A stretch of 64,000 nt of DNA from Butyrivibrio hungatei DSM 14810 (GCF_900143205.1 NZ_FRDH01000003.1:434001-498000); one strand, 5' to 3'; numbered from the stretch's first letter, positions 9,348 through 19,129 are shown. Program-made: numbers and translations. Notes: generated from the letters alone by a model not told the origin.

Positions 9348-10310
9348 TTACAATCTCCCCTTTCTTATTATTATGTACAATTCAAGTAACATCATAAGAG
9401 CCAAAGGAATAGCAAAGTAATAGTACATGTCTATATATCTCTCAGCACCTGTCTCTTTATCCATAACAGTCTTGCACTGATTCTTGACTTCTTCAATGAT
9501 TCCCTTGATAGGACCATGTCCTGAGTTCATGTTAAAATAGCTGATATTAAGATCTGTAGCTACCTGCTGAAGATTTGCTTCATCGATCACAGAAACAGCA
9601 TCCTTATGGGTAGAGCTGTCATATACATATCCCCAGCTGCCATCCTTCATCTTACCACCTTTTTCTGTACCATAGCCCAAAACAGCACCAGTATCCACAA
9701 ATTCTGCAAGTTCTGCATAGGACTGGAGTTCTTCTCCATTAGTGATCTCACCATCACTGATGTAGAAAACCACTGTCTTTCTATTCTCTTTTTTTCTAGA
9801 AGAAGAAAGAAGCGATCTCATATCGTAGTATGGAAGATTAAGACTACTTCCAGCTGCATCATATGAATCAATCTGAGTAATAGTAGCCATAAGATCTTCG
9901 ATATATCTAACATCCTGAGTAAATGGGCTTACTACCTTTGACTTGTTATCAAAAGTAACAATAGCAAAGTTACTTCCTGCAAGTTCATCGATAATATACT
10001 GGACATCCTTGAGCGCTCCGCTCATTCTAGTGTTTTTGCCACTGTAGTCTTCTGCCCACATACTAAGAGTAGTATCTACAACAAAGAGAACATCCAGATT
10101 CTTAGTAGCAAATTCTACATTATCGTCTACTGTAACAGGTCTAAGGCCAATGCACAGTACGAGAATATAGATAATGGATAATCTTGCTATAGAAAAAATC
10201 TTTTCTTTTAGTTTTAACTGATTCCTACAGATTATGATCACTGTTGCAGTCATCAAAATGACAAATATGGCAAGCAGCGAAAATATAGGTATAATAGGTA
10301 ATATTCTCAT
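9348..10310 (-). CDS. VWA-domain membrane protein (BatB-like)
   Basis: 320 residues from the ATG at 10310, which overlaps the previous gene's TGA as ATGA. Two N-terminal membrane segments (about 3-25 and 40-58) are followed by a von Willebrand factor A domain and a C-terminal membrane helix (YYFAIPLALMMLLELYIIIR). The MIDAS metal site shows as VVDTTLSMW, with a later SDGE. The first motif is DxTxS rather than the usual DxSxS. Expected to act with the MoxR ATPase and the sister VWA protein at the membrane; substrate unknown. Confidence 0.85.
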   Translation of the reverse strand: MRILPIIPIFSLLAIFVILMTATVIIICRNQLKLKEKIFSIARLSIIYILVLCIGLRPVTVDDNVEFATKNLDVLFVVDTTLSMWAEDYSGKNTRMSGALKDVQYIIDELAGSNFAIVTFDNKSKVVSPFTQDVRYIEDLMATITQIDSYDAAGSSLNLPYYDMRSLLSSSRKKENRKTVVFYISDGEITNGEELQSYAELAEFVDTGAVLGYGTEKGGKMKDGSWGYVYDSSTHKDAVSVIDEANLQQVATDLNISYFNMNSGHGPIKGIIEEVKNQCKTVMDKETGAERYIDMYYYFAIPLALMMLLELYIIIRKGRL

Positions 10311-11410
10311 CTTTGTAACACCAATCCTGCCGTTATTGAAGCCACAAAGCACATAAGCAATGTGACAAATGGTATAAACGGCATGTCTGTATATTCTTTG
10401 GAAGCAACAGTCTTAACAAGGAGTGCATCCTCCTTCTGAATGCTTCCAACAATATCTTTTACTGAATTATCAGCAGTTCTGATATAAAGCTTACCGCCTG
10501 TTATCTTGATAGCATTCTCAAACTCGCTCTTACATTCTTCGTAATCATAGAGATCTGGCATGTAGAAAACCTCTTCTCTAGGATAGATGCCATAAACAGT
10601 TACATCATTAACAGCGCAAGCCTCTGCTGCCTTCTCCACATCAACAACCTGTGGAGCAATGTTGCTAAGTTCATTGTCAGTACACATGATGATAACTCTT
10701 GTTCGCTCTGATTCTCCAAGGTATGGGAATGAATAAAGAGCTGTAGCAAGTCCTTCACCAATAAGTGATGAGCCCTTAACATCAGAGTTATATACTGTAC
10801 CAGCATCATAATATGACAGTTTGATCGCCATCTTCTCATACTCTTCATATTCTTCATCAGTAAGATCAGAGTATTTCTTGCCATTATAGGTCTCCATGAA
10901 CTCTTTTTGCAAAACAAAGTACTGCTCAAGTTCATCAAGCTTGTCTATAACATAATCATAATCGTCAGTAAGAGGTACATAGGTAACTGTTGAGGTATTG
11001 AATATGTTGATTCCAATCCTGTCTCCCTCAAGCCCTCTGACAAGTTCCTCAAGGTAATCTGTAACCTCGTAGTTAAGGTCATACAGTGAATATGAAACAT
11101 CCAAACAGATGATGATATCTCTTTTCTTTATAGTGCTCTCGATCTCTTTTGTTTCAAAAGGTCTGGCTATAAGGAAAAGTGATGATAAGATACTTCCCAC
11201 AAGTGAAGCAACCAAAATGCATCTAAGGATCTTGTATCTTTTCTCAAGCTTTTTATAAATAGCTGATTGCCTGATCCTTGATGTGTTCGCTGCCTTTATG
11301 CCTGTGGAATATGAATTTGCCTTGTGGCGCTGCACACCAAGTAGTGCAAACAGTACCACAGCAATAATAATGCCGCCGATAATGACAACACTTTTGTGCA
11401 TCAATTCCAT
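10307..11410 (-). CDS. VWA-domain membrane protein (BatA-like)
   Basis: 367 residues. N-terminal membrane segments at about 8-25 and 63-84, a VWA domain with MIDAS-like CLDVSYSLYD and later GSSLIGEGLATAL and MCTDNE, and a C-terminal membrane segment (MPFIPFVTLLMCFVASITAG). The ATG at 11410 has GGGAGTG upstream and overlaps the previous gene by 10 bp; a second ATG at 11401 forms a TGATG overlap and is the alternative start. Proteins of this type in Bat operons have been linked to oxygen or stress tolerance in other genera; the role here is inferred. Confidence 0.85.
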   Translation of the reverse strand: MELMHKSVVIIGGIIIAVVLFALLGVQRHKANSYSTGIKAANTSRIRQSAIYKKLEKRYKILRCILVASLVGSILSSLFLIARPFETKEIESTIKKRDIIICLDVSYSLYDLNYEVTDYLEELVRGLEGDRIGINIFNTSTVTYVPLTDDYDYVIDKLDELEQYFVLQKEFMETYNGKKYSDLTDEEYEEYEKMAIKLSYYDAGTVYNSDVKGSSLIGEGLATALYSFPYLGESERTRVIIMCTDNELSNIAPQVVDVEKAAEACAVNDVTVYGIYPREEVFYMPDLYDYEECKSEFENAIKITGGKLYIRTADNSVKDIVGSIQKEDALLVKTVASKEYTDMPFIPFVTLLMCFVASITAGLVLQR

Positions 11411-11898
11411 GTTTTTATCACTCCCATAGCGCTATTGCATGAAGCTTCAAAGCTCATCCTAGTAGCTCTGTTATCCTCAGCAAATTCAGGTACATAGTAT
11501 TCCTCGATCAGCTTATTGAGCTTCTCAATCCCAAGTCCCTTGATCTCATAGAGAGTATAGTTTTCCACATTGATACCTGTAGTTTCCTGTACAAATCCTC
11601 TAATAATGATACTAAGCTTCTGATAGCCATCTCTTTTTGTAATTTTCTTTGCATTATAATCCGCTAGAACAGCCTGGATCATTCCAACATATCTGCCCTT
11701 TGCGTTTGTGACAACTCTCTGTGAAGGTTGGATGAAAACTGGGCCTTCCTTTGTAGCTTCTACCTGTGACTGAGCCTTTTTATAGAAATGTCTCATTATC
11801 AAAAGAAAAGCCACAGATAAGAGCAGCGCTGAAATAGCAAAAAGCCATACCCACAGATAAAATTCAAACGGTGGTTGTAATGTAACCGTAGTTTCCAT
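11401..11898 (-). CDS. Small membrane protein of the bat operon (DUF4381-like)
   Basis: 165 residues: one membrane helix at about 13-37 (LWVWLFAISALLLSVAFLL), then a soluble helical domain. It overlaps the upstream DUF58 gene by 35 bp, with its AGAAAGG site inside that gene. Its place between DUF58 and the first VWA gene, a single N-terminal helix and the length match the DUF4381-type component of such operons; this assignment is by context rather than a strong motif. Confidence 0.65.
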   Translation of the reverse strand: METTVTLQPPFEFYLWVWLFAISALLLSVAFLLIMRHFYKKAQSQVEATKEGPVFIQPSQRVVTNAKGRYVGMIQAVLADYNAKKITKRDGYQKLSIIIRGFVQETTGINVENYTLYEIKGLGIEKLNKLIEEYYVPEFAEDNRATRMSFEASCNSAMGVIKTWN

Positions 11899-12763
11899 GT
11901 CTGTACCTTTCTAGCAGAAGGATAATGTTATCAATGATCTCGCTTTCCTTTTTGATGGAAACGACAGATGCCCTACCCTGTCTGCAGTTCTCGTTTATAA
12001 TATCAGCTTCCTCGGTCCTGATGTTCTGTTCAAGCTCTCTTAATTTAGCATTATGTGAAAAGAAAAATCTCTCATACCTTCCAATATCTAAATCGAATAC
12101 GCTCTGGCCAGTAAGACCTGCATCCTGAATGCCAATAGCCACAAGGTCGTGGTCACTGGTAATAGCTCTGATGAGATTCTTATCAATTGTCGCCAAAGTG
12201 CTGACATCAGTAATAAGGAAAATGATCATTCTCTTATGAACATTGTTGATAACATCCTTAAGAGTCTTGGAAATATCCTGAGCTCCGTCAGTTGTGACGC
12301 ATTTCTGATACTCGTAAAGCAGTTTTTCAAGATGATCAGCTCCTGATTTGAACATGCTCATAAATGCTCCACCTGCATTTGGAAAAGACAAAGCATAATC
12401 CGCGCCGTTTCTACCGGCAATATAAGCCATTGTTCCAAATGTCATAAGAGCAAGATCTTTCTTGGCTTCACCTGAAGGAGTATCACCAGTCATCTTGGTA
12501 CCGCAGTCGCACACAAACATCATGTTGTGTCTTCTGTCAGTCATGTAACGTCTGACCAGGATAGTTCCCATTCTGGAAGAAGACTTCCAGTCAATATCAT
12601 GGACCTCATCACCAGGAGTGTATTCCTTGAGATCCTCGAAATCCATACTCCTACCCTTGTGGATAGAATGGAAATCGCCCTCTAAGATGTTAGAGGTCTT
12701 TCTAGTTGTATAAAGAGTCACCGCTCTTCTAATTCTTGATAAATACTCATAATCTATGTTCAT
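11864..12763 (-). CDS. DUF58 domain protein
   Basis: 299 residues. The family hallmark is clear: FEDLKEYTPGDEVHDIDWKS followed by RMGTILVRRY. DUF58 proteins carry a VWA-like fold after this motif (here MMFVCDCGTKM...). They are almost always encoded beside a MoxR ATPase, as here (12 bp after moxR). No membrane segment is seen, so it is likely cytoplasmic or peripheral. Role: partner of the MoxR ATPase; exact substrate unknown. Confidence 0.9.
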   Translation of the reverse strand: MNIDYEYLSRIRRAVTLYTTRKTSNILEGDFHSIHKGRSMDFEDLKEYTPGDEVHDIDWKSSSRMGTILVRRYMTDRRHNMMFVCDCGTKMTGDTPSGEAKKDLALMTFGTMAYIAGRNGADYALSFPNAGGAFMSMFKSGADHLEKLLYEYQKCVTTDGAQDISKTLKDVINNVHKRMIIFLITDVSTLATIDKNLIRAITSDHDLVAIGIQDAGLTGQSVFDLDIGRYERFFFSHNAKLRELEQNIRTEEADIINENCRQGRASVVSIKKESEIIDNIILLLERYRHGNYGYITTTV

Positions 12764-12775
12764 AGCTTCATCTCA

Positions 12776-13771
12776 TCATGGTGTCTTAACAGAGTTTACG
12801 ATTCCGTCAATTACCTGTTCAATGGTGATGTTGTCAGCAACTGCAGAATAATTAAGACCGATCCTGTGTCTGAGAACCTGATGTCTTACGAGCTTAACAT
12901 CCTCTGGAGTAGCATAAGTTCTACCCTGCATAAGAGCTGCTGCCTTAGCCATCTTGAGGAATGCAATAGATGCACGAGGTGAAACACCGATACGAACATA
13001 CTTGCCAAGTTCAAATCCAGGAATCTGGTTTGCTCTTCTGCTGGCAACTACGATACTTGAGATGTACCACTTAACAGCTTCATCTACATAAACCTGATCA
13101 ACGATATCCTGAACCTTATCAACGTCCTTGATAGTAAGAACAGGATCATCAACTCTTGAGATAACACCTGACTCGATACGACTTAAGATTTCAACTTCTT
13201 CAGCAGCTGTAGGATATGTTATAACCTCTTTTACAAGGAATCTATCTGTCTGAGCCTCTGAAAGAGGATATGTGCCTTCCTGCTCGATAGGATTCTGAGT
13301 AGCGATTACTATGAAGATATCTTCTGGCATGCGATATGTCTCGCCGCCGATAGTAACCTGCTTTTCCTGCATTGCCTCAAGCATGGCAGCCTGAGTCTTG
13401 GCAGAGGAACGGTTAACCTCATCAAGGAGTACAAAGTTAGCAAATACAGGTCCTAGAATTGTCTCGAACTTGTTAGTTGCCTGATTATAGATCTGTGTAC
13501 CTACTATATCACCAGGTAAAAGATCTGGTGTACACTGAATTCTTGCAAACTTTCCGTCTACAGCATCTGAAATAGCCTTAGCGGCTGTTGTCTTAGCAAG
13601 TCCTGGAACAGACTCTACCAAGATATGGCCATCAGCAATGATAGAAGCAATAAGTGAGAATTTAAGCTGCTTCTGTCCTACTACTTTGGCATCGAAGTAA
13701 TCTGATAACTTTTTGATTACTTCCTGTGAGTAATTAAAATCTTCCTGACTAATGTTATTTTTTGCGTCCAT
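12776..13771 (-). CDS. moxR: MoxR-family AAA+ ATPase
   Basis: 331 residues. Walker A is ESVPGLAKTTAAKAI (about 54-68), Walker B LLDEVNR, sensor-type IATQNPIEQEGTYPLSEAQTDRF, and a C-terminal AAA lid with GVSPRASIAFLKMAKA. MoxR ATPases are chaperone-like and work on VWA proteins encoded nearby; the four following genes fit. It starts 13 bp after the metF stop, with AAAGGGAAAGAG as its binding site, so it is probably transcribed from the metF promoter. Confidence 0.93.
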   Translation of the reverse strand: MDAKNNISQEDFNYSQEVIKKLSDYFDAKVVGQKQLKFSLIASIIADGHILVESVPGLAKTTAAKAISDAVDGKFARIQCTPDLLPGDIVGTQIYNQATNKFETILGPVFANFVLLDEVNRSSAKTQAAMLEAMQEKQVTIGGETYRMPEDIFIVIATQNPIEQEGTYPLSEAQTDRFLVKEVITYPTAAEEVEILSRIESGVISRVDDPVLTIKDVDKVQDIVDQVYVDEAVKWYISSIVVASRRANQIPGFELGKYVRIGVSPRASIAFLKMAKAAALMQGRTYATPEDVKLVRHQVLRHRIGLNYSAVADNITIEQVIDGIVNSVKTP

Positions 13772-13784
13772 TTTCTCTTTCCCT

Positions 13785-14648
13785 TTACTTTATTATTGTA
13801 GCCAGGTTGCGCATGATTCCTGCGGCAATTTCCGGCTTATTCATAGAATAAACGTGTATGTGGCTTACTCCATTTGAAATCAGATCAATGATCTGATCAC
13901 TTGCATATATGATTCCAGCTTCCCTAAGCTTGTCAGGATCATCCGCAAATCTATCCACCATGATCTTCATCTTCTGAGGAATGGTTGAACCAGAAAGAGC
14001 CACACTTCGTGAAACCTGCTTCACATTTGTGATAGGCATGATACCTGGAAGAACAGGGACATCAATTCCTTTTTCTCTGATTCGATACAGGAACTGGTAT
14101 AATGTTGAATTATCAAAAAACATCTGAGTTGTAAGGAAGTCACAGCCTGCATCCACTTTTTCTTTGAGATGAACGATATCTTCTGACTGACGGGCACATT
14201 CAACGTGTCCCTCTGGATAACAAGCTCCACCGATACAGCAATCGCTGTACTTAGATTTAATATCATAGATCAGCTGGTATGCATGATCATAGTCATAGCA
14301 TACTCTACCTTCTTTTGGAATATCTCCCCTAAGTGCCATGATATTTTCAATTCTTTTTTCTTTGTATGCGTCGATCATTGAATCTACGTACTCTTTAGTA
14401 GAAGAAACGCAGGTAAGATGAGCAATCACATCCACACCATATTTGTTCTGCAGATCAGCCGCAATATTAGCTGTATTCTGGCTTGTTCCGCCGCCAGCTC
14501 CATAAGTAACACTCATGAAATCAGGCTTCAGAGCAGCGATTTCTGCTGCCGCCTTCTCAACTGCTGCATATCCGGCATCCGTTTTAGGTGGAAAAACTTC
14601 GAATGACAATGTGACATCTTTGCTATTTAGAATATCTATGATTTTCAT
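13785..14648 (-). CDS. metF: 5,10-methylenetetrahydrofolate reductase
   Basis: 287 residues, a TIM barrel with the MetF features SFEVFPPKTDAGY at the N-terminus (glutamate in the FEVFPPK motif), FMSVTYGAGGGTS and CDFLTTQMFFD. It reduces methylene-THF to methyl-THF with FAD, feeding methionine synthesis. AGGAGG precedes ATG 14648. It is the first gene of a run that continues into moxR-bat with a 13-bp gap, an unusual partnership. Confidence 0.93.
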   Translation of the reverse strand: MKIIDILNSKDVTLSFEVFPPKTDAGYAAVEKAAAEIAALKPDFMSVTYGAGGGTSQNTANIAADLQNKYGVDVIAHLTCVSSTKEYVDSMIDAYKEKRIENIMALRGDIPKEGRVCYDYDHAYQLIYDIKSKYSDCCIGGACYPEGHVECARQSEDIVHLKEKVDAGCDFLTTQMFFDNSTLYQFLYRIREKGIDVPVLPGIMPITNVKQVSRSVALSGSTIPQKMKIMVDRFADDPDKLREAGIIYASDQIIDLISNGVSHIHVYSMNKPEIAAGIMRNLATIIK

Positions 14649-14699
14649 ACCGGTAGCCTCCTAAAAAATCCTCTTCGCTAGTCTATCAAATATACAAAA

Positions 14700-14725
14700 A
14701 TGACGCAAGTTATCACCTGCGCCAT
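14700..14725 (-). terminator. Terminator after purB
   Basis: On the minus strand ATGGCGCAGGT pairs with ACTTGCGTCAT around GATA. There are two G-U wobbles that only pair in this orientation, and TTTTGTATAT follows. It ends the purF-purB unit before metF. Confidence 0.8.
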
Positions 14726-14758
14726 TTAATGTCCTGTAATTTATATTATTTTGCAAAA

Positions 14759-16192
14759 TCAAACATTGATCTCAGCCTTTACTCCAAGGTCATCCTTATT
14801 GGCATCAAGGATAGGATCAACAACCTCTGATAAGAACTTTTCAACCTGATGAGCACTGCATCCAACGTACTTCTTTGGATCCATAGAAGCCTTAAGTTCC
14901 TCAAGTGAAAGAGGAAATGCTGGATCTTCAGCTATAAGCTCAAGAAGGTTATTGTCCTTACCTTCAACCTTAACTGTCTTGCCAGCTTCCATTGAAAGCT
15001 CTCTGATCCTCTCATGAAGTTCCTGTCTATCTCCGCCGGCCTTTACTGCATCCATCATGATGTTCTCTGTAGCCATAAATGGAAGCTCAGACATAAGTCT
15101 CTTTTCAATAACCTTAGGATATACAACAAGTCCGTCTACAACGTTGAGACATAGATCAAGGATACCATCTGTTGCAAGGAAGCCTTCAGGGATTGAAAGT
15201 CTCTTGTTAGCAGAATCATCAAGTGTTCTCTCAAACCACTGTGATACCTCAGTAATAGCAGGATTAAGTGTATCGATGATGACATATCTTGCTAGAGAGC
15301 AGATACGCTCACTTCTCATAGGATTTCTCTTGTAAGCCATAGCTGATGAACCGATCTGGCTCTTTTCAAATGGCTCTTCAACTTCCTTAAGATGCTGGAG
15401 AAGTCTGATATCCTGAGCCATCTTAGTTGCTGATGATGCGATGCCTGCAAGAACGTTGATAACCTTCATGTCGATCTTACGGCTGTAGGTCTGACCTGAA
15501 ACAGCCATGCATCCTTTGAAGCCAAGCTTTTCAGCAAGCATTGGATCAAGCTTATCAACCTTTGAAAGGTCTCCATCAAAAAGCTCAAGGAATGAAGCCT
15601 GTGTTCCTGTAGTTCCCTTTGAACCAAGAAGCTTCATATTATCAAGGACATAATCAAGGTCCTCAAGATCAATGGTGAAATCCTGAAGCCAGAGTGTAGC
15701 TCTTTTACCAACTGTTGTTGGCTGTGCTGGCTGGAAATGTGTAAATCCAAGTGTTGGCTGATCCTTGTACTTGTCAGCAAACTTAGAAAGCTCGTAGATA
15801 ACATTAACAAGCTTCTTACGAACAAGCTTAAGACCTTCTGTCATGATGATGATATCTGTGTTATCGCCAACGTAGCAGCTGGTTGCACCAAGGTGGATGA
15901 TACCCTTAGCCTTTGGGCACTGCTGGCCATATGCATATACATGGCTCATTACGTCATGACGAACTTCTTTTTCTCTAGCCTTGGCAACATCATAGTTGAT
16001 GTCATCCTGATGAGCCTTAAGCTCATCGATCTGCTCCTGAGTTATATTAAGACCAAGCTCTTTTTCTATTTCTGCAAGAGCGATCCACAGCTTTCTCCAA
16101 GTCTTGAACTTCATGTCCTGGGAAAAGATGTACTGCATCTCTTTACTTGCATATCGCTCTGATAATGGGCTTGTATAACGATCTGTACTCAT
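14759..16192 (-). CDS. purB: Adenylosuccinate lyase
   Basis: 477 residues, normal for this fumarase/aspartase-superfamily enzyme. The signature loop [14 protein letters not shown] (about 281-294) with the catalytic serine is intact, as are [14 protein letters not shown] and [16 protein letters not shown]. It catalyses two steps: SAICAR to AICAR and adenylosuccinate to AMP. Lies 179 bp downstream of purF on the same strand, with a hairpin and a repeat-like palindrome between them. Strong ribosome binding site (AAAAGGAG). Confidence 0.96.
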   Translation of the reverse strand: MSTDRYTSPLSERYASKEMQYIFSQDMKFKTWRKLWIALAEIEKELGLNITQEQIDELKAHQDDINYDVAKAREKEVRHDVMSHVYAYGQQCPKAKGIIHLGATSCYVGDNTDIIIMTEGLKLVRKKLVNVIYELSKFADKYKDQPTLGFTHFQPAQPTTVGKRATLWLQDFTIDLEDLDYVLDNMKLLGSKGTTGTQASFLELFDGDLSKVDKLDPMLAEKLGFKGCMAVSGQTYSRKIDMKVINVLAGIASSATKMAQDIRLLQHLKEVEEPFEKSQIGSSAMAYKRNPMRSERICSLARYVIIDTLNPAITEVSQWFERTLDDSANKRLSIPEGFLATDGILDLCLNVVDGLVVYPKVIEKRLMSELPFMATENIMMDAVKAGGDRQELHERIRELSMEAGKTVKVEGKDNNLLELIAEDPAFPLSLEELKASMDPKKYVGCSAHQVEKFLSEVVDPILDANKDDLGVKAEINV

Positions 16193-16230
16193 ACTGTTCT
16201 CCTTTTATTCCAATTCACATAACTTCAGCA

Positions 16231-16285
16231 ATACGGATTGCTCCGCTTCGCTCTCGCAATCCTACGGCCATTCGGAATCCGCACT
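16231..16285. repeat. Palindromic intergenic repeat-like sequence
   Basis: GGATTGC (16235-16241) pairs with GCAATCC (16256-16262) around a GC-rich core. A CGGATT/AATCCG pair and a small GCAC/GTGC hairpin follow directly. The sequence is markedly different from the coding DNA around it and looks like a dispersed intergenic repeat. I see no second copy in this window, so calling it a repeat is inference. Confidence 0.4.
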
Positions 16286-16320
16286 ATCGTGCTACTTCCT
16301 CATGTCCATTGTGTCTTCAA

Positions 16321-16361
16321 AACCAATTTTGTTTTTCTGCAAGCAGAAACAAAAATTGGTT
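16321..16361. terminator. Strong hairpin between purF and purB
   Basis: AACCAATTTT-GTTTTTCTGC pairs with GCAGAAACAAAAATTGGTT, about 19 bp with one slipped base. It lies just past the purF stop on the minus strand. No good T-tract follows in the purF direction, so it may be an mRNA-stabilising or attenuating hairpin rather than a full terminator. Confidence 0.5.
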
Positions 16362-16371
16362 TTTCATCCAC

Positions 16372-17817
16372 TTATTGCTCAAACTCTCCTCTAATATCAC
16401 CCTTAGGTGGATCTACCGGATATTTGCCTGTAAAGCATCCCTTACAGATTCCAAGCTTGCCGCCAACCATCTCTTCAAGTCTGTCGATTCCAAGATAAGC
16501 AAGTGAATCAGCACCAATGATCTTGCAGATATCTTCTACATTTCTGTTGTAGGCAATAAGCTGATCTCTAGCTGGAACGTCTGTACCAAAGTAGCAAGGC
16601 CACAAGAATGGTGGTGAACTTACTCTCATGTGGACCTCCTTGGCTCCGGCATCTCTAAGCATTCTAACAATCCTGTCAGAAGTTGTACCTCTTACGATAG
16701 AGTCATCGATCATGATGATCCTCTTACCTTCAACTGCGCTCTTTAATGCATTGAGCTTGACCTGAACGCTTGATTCTCTATTCTTTTGCTTGGGCTTAAT
16801 GAAAGTTCTGCCGATATATGAATTCTTGACGAATGCCTGACCATAAGGAATTCCTGATTCCATAGCATAGCCAAGGGCTGCTACGTTACCCGACTCTGGA
16901 ACACCTACTACAAGATCTGCATCAACCGGCGAATCCTTGGCAAGGAATCTACCTGCAGCAATTCTTGCATCATACACGCTTACGCCGTCAATATTACTGT
17001 CTGGTCTGGCAAAATAGATATATTCAAAGATGCATCTTGCATGCTCTTCCTTAGGAAGGCAAAGACTCTTATTGGACTGAATACCATACTCAGGTGAAAT
17101 AGTAACGATCTCACCCGGTTCAACATCACGGATAAATGTTGCTCCGATAGTATCAAGAGCACATGTCTCAGAAGCAAGAACGTAGCAGTTCTCTCTTCGC
17201 CCGATCACAAGTGGTTTGAATCCATAAGGATCTCTTGCTCCAATAAGCTTTCTTGGTGACATGATAACAAGTGAATATGCACCCTTGATCTTGAGCATTG
17301 CTCTTCCAACAGCTTCTTCTACCGAAGTAGAAACAAGTCTTTCTCTGGCAATATGATATGCAATTACTTCTGAATCAATTGTAGTCTGGAAAATCGCACC
17401 AGTATAAGCAAGCTCCTGTCTGAGCTCTGGCGCATTGACAAGGTTACCATTATGGGCAAGTGCCAAGGTTCCCTTAACATAGTTTAGAACAAGTGGCTGA
17501 GCATTCTCTCTGGTACTGCTGCCAGCCGTAGAATAACGAACGTGACCTACACCGATGTCGCCCTTAAGCTTATCAAGTGTATCTGGTGTAAAAGCTTCAT
17601 TTACAAGTCCCATGTCCTTGTAACTTACGATCTTACCTTTAGGCCCACTAGTATCACTTACAGCGATACCGCAGCTCTCCTGACCTCTGTGCTGCAAAGA
17701 GACAAGTCCATAGTAAATGGAACCTGCAACGTCTCCTCCATCAAAATCATACATTCCGAAAACACCGCACTCTTCCCCAAGATGCTTGTAGTTTTCCGTT
17801 CTGATATCGTTTCCCAT
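16372..17817 (-). CDS. purF: Amidophosphoribosyltransferase
   Basis: 481 residues. After a 16-residue propeptide comes the catalytic Cys17 (GEECGVFGMYDF), exposed by self-cleavage in this clostridial/Bacillus type. The glutaminase domain (HRGQESCGIAV, GHVRYSTAG) is followed by the PRT domain with VVGVPESGNVAALGYA and the PRPP loop MIDDSIVRGTTSDR. The cysteines that bind a 4Fe-4S cluster in this class appear present. First committed step of purine synthesis. GAGGAG site before ATG 17817. Confidence 0.96.
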   Translation of the reverse strand: MGNDIRTENYKHLGEECGVFGMYDFDGGDVAGSIYYGLVSLQHRGQESCGIAVSDTSGPKGKIVSYKDMGLVNEAFTPDTLDKLKGDIGVGHVRYSTAGSSTRENAQPLVLNYVKGTLALAHNGNLVNAPELRQELAYTGAIFQTTIDSEVIAYHIARERLVSTSVEEAVGRAMLKIKGAYSLVIMSPRKLIGARDPYGFKPLVIGRRENCYVLASETCALDTIGATFIRDVEPGEIVTISPEYGIQSNKSLCLPKEEHARCIFEYIYFARPDSNIDGVSVYDARIAAGRFLAKDSPVDADLVVGVPESGNVAALGYAMESGIPYGQAFVKNSYIGRTFIKPKQKNRESSVQVKLNALKSAVEGKRIIMIDDSIVRGTTSDRIVRMLRDAGAKEVHMRVSSPPFLWPCYFGTDVPARDQLIAYNRNVEDICKIIGADSLAYLGIDRLEEMVGGKLGICKGCFTGKYPVDPPKGDIRGEFEQ

Positions 17818-17864
17818 CTAATCTCCTCAATTAATGAAAAGTTATGATTTCCACAAACAAAGAA

Positions 17865-17893
17865 ATAATATCATCAACCGCATTTTCTGACAA
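17865..17893 (-). promoter_or_regulatory. purF promoter
   Basis: Minus-strand -35 TTGTCA (17893-17888), 17-bp spacer and -10 TATTAT (17870-17865), about 48 bp ahead of the purF start. It sits between the terminator of the upstream operon and purF. No purine riboswitch or obvious PurR box was seen. Confidence 0.7.
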
Positions 17894-17920
17894 TGGAAAA
17901 ATTGTATATATAATAAAAAA

Positions 17921-17949
17921 ATCCAGACATGTTTTTTACATGTCTGGAT
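17921..17949 (-). terminator. Terminator of the DUF5717 operon
   Basis: Perfect 12-bp arms ATCCAGACATGT (17921-17932) and ACATGTCTGGAT (17938-17949) with TTTTTTATTA after it on the minus strand. The upstream arm overlaps the last codons of the coiled-coil gene, including its stop codon. Confidence 0.85.
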
Positions 17950-19129
17950 ATCTTTCTTCATATCTTGATACCATATCAAGTATCTCCTGAGCATATTGAG
18001 GATAAAGACGAGCTGTATCTTCAATCTCTCTCTTGGCATTACCGGCTACAACATCTTTGTTGTACTCCATTCTCTTTCTAAGAGACTGCCTGCGAACATT
18101 TAAGTTGTGCCTGATCTCAACCTCTTCATTGTGACTAAGAAGTGCTTCCGGCTGATGGATCCAGATCTCTGGATCTCTTACCCTAAAGTGTCTTAGCATA
18201 TAGATCAGATCCTTCTGGTTTGAATCAAGAAGCTTTCTGGCATCCTCGTACCTTGCACGCTCCCTCTTTTCCCTGCTGTATCTCTCAAAAAGATCTGTAA
18301 GCTCACCCGAACTCATAACTCTGTACTTAAGGCACAGATAATCAATAAGGTTAGTATTGTTGACGTAACGGATCTTAACCTGATTCTGAAGCATTATAAG
18401 CCTTGAAATAGACTTTTTTACCGTCTTCATCTCAACTACAGCGTTAGTACTTTGGACATACAGCACAGTTATAGATATAGCCGCCAGTAGGATCGCCACC
18501 ATGTAACCATATACTACATTGAGCTTAAGTCCAAACTGCAGTACCAGTAAAACAAATATTGCAAAAACAAGAGCTGTTCCTATGGCAATGATAAGCTTCT
18601 TGGAATTCTCCATAGTGTTCTCAAGCTCTTCCTCTCTAAAGAAGTAAGCTTCAAGTTCCCCATCAAGGCGCTTAAGATCGTTTCTTATCTTCCTCTGGAA
18701 ATCTTCAGCTTCCATAAGTTTTTTCGAACCAGCCTGAGCTTCCGACTGAAGTCTTTCCATTCTTTCAAACTCCTCATCAGTCATCTTGCTCTTTCTCTTG
18801 CTGAACTTTTCCTGCTGATCCTGAGAATCAAGGATCTTCTGGGCACATTCATTGATCTCAGCTCTCTGTTCAGGTGGCAGCGCATCGATCTCTTCCATAT
18901 CCCTTAAGTGGCTTGTAACATCGTTATACTCAAACTCCAGGGCATCAAGCTCCTTGGCTGCCTCCTCCATCTGTTGAAGGCAGCTTCCTATATATTCTCT
19001 TCTTTGAACAGGATCATCCATATCAAGAGACTTTCTGGTATAGACAATGTCATTCCAGTTTTCAAGTTCTACCTGCTGTTCCCATTCATCATCTCTTGAA
19101 TTTCTAAAAATATTATCAAGAATCCCCAT
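17936..19129 (-). CDS. Coiled-coil membrane protein, last gene of four-gene cassette
   Basis: 397 residues, no family that I can name. An acidic, heptad-rich helical region (about 1-185) comes before two adjacent membrane segments (LIIAIGTALVFAIFVLLVL and VVYGYMVAILLAAISITVLY). A second helical, Arg-rich cytosolic part (about 235-397) follows. This is a helical hairpin anchor with large domains on the same side of the membrane. It lies 22 bp after the TPR-like gene and ends the operon. Probably anchors the cassette's soluble proteins to the membrane; that is inference. Confidence 0.7.
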   Translation of the reverse strand: MGILDNIFRNSRDDEWEQQVELENWNDIVYTRKSLDMDDPVQRREYIGSCLQQMEEAAKELDALEFEYNDVTSHLRDMEEIDALPPEQRAEINECAQKILDSQDQQEKFSKRKSKMTDEEFERMERLQSEAQAGSKKLMEAEDFQRKIRNDLKRLDGELEAYFFREEELENTMENSKKLIIAIGTALVFAIFVLLVLQFGLKLNVVYGYMVAILLAAISITVLYVQSTNAVVEMKTVKKSISRLIMLQNQVKIRYVNNTNLIDYLCLKYRVMSSGELTDLFERYSREKRERARYEDARKLLDSNQKDLIYMLRHFRVRDPEIWIHQPEALLSHNEEVEIRHNLNVRRQSLRKRMEYNKDVVAGNAKREIEDTARLYPQYAQEILDMVSRYEERYPDM

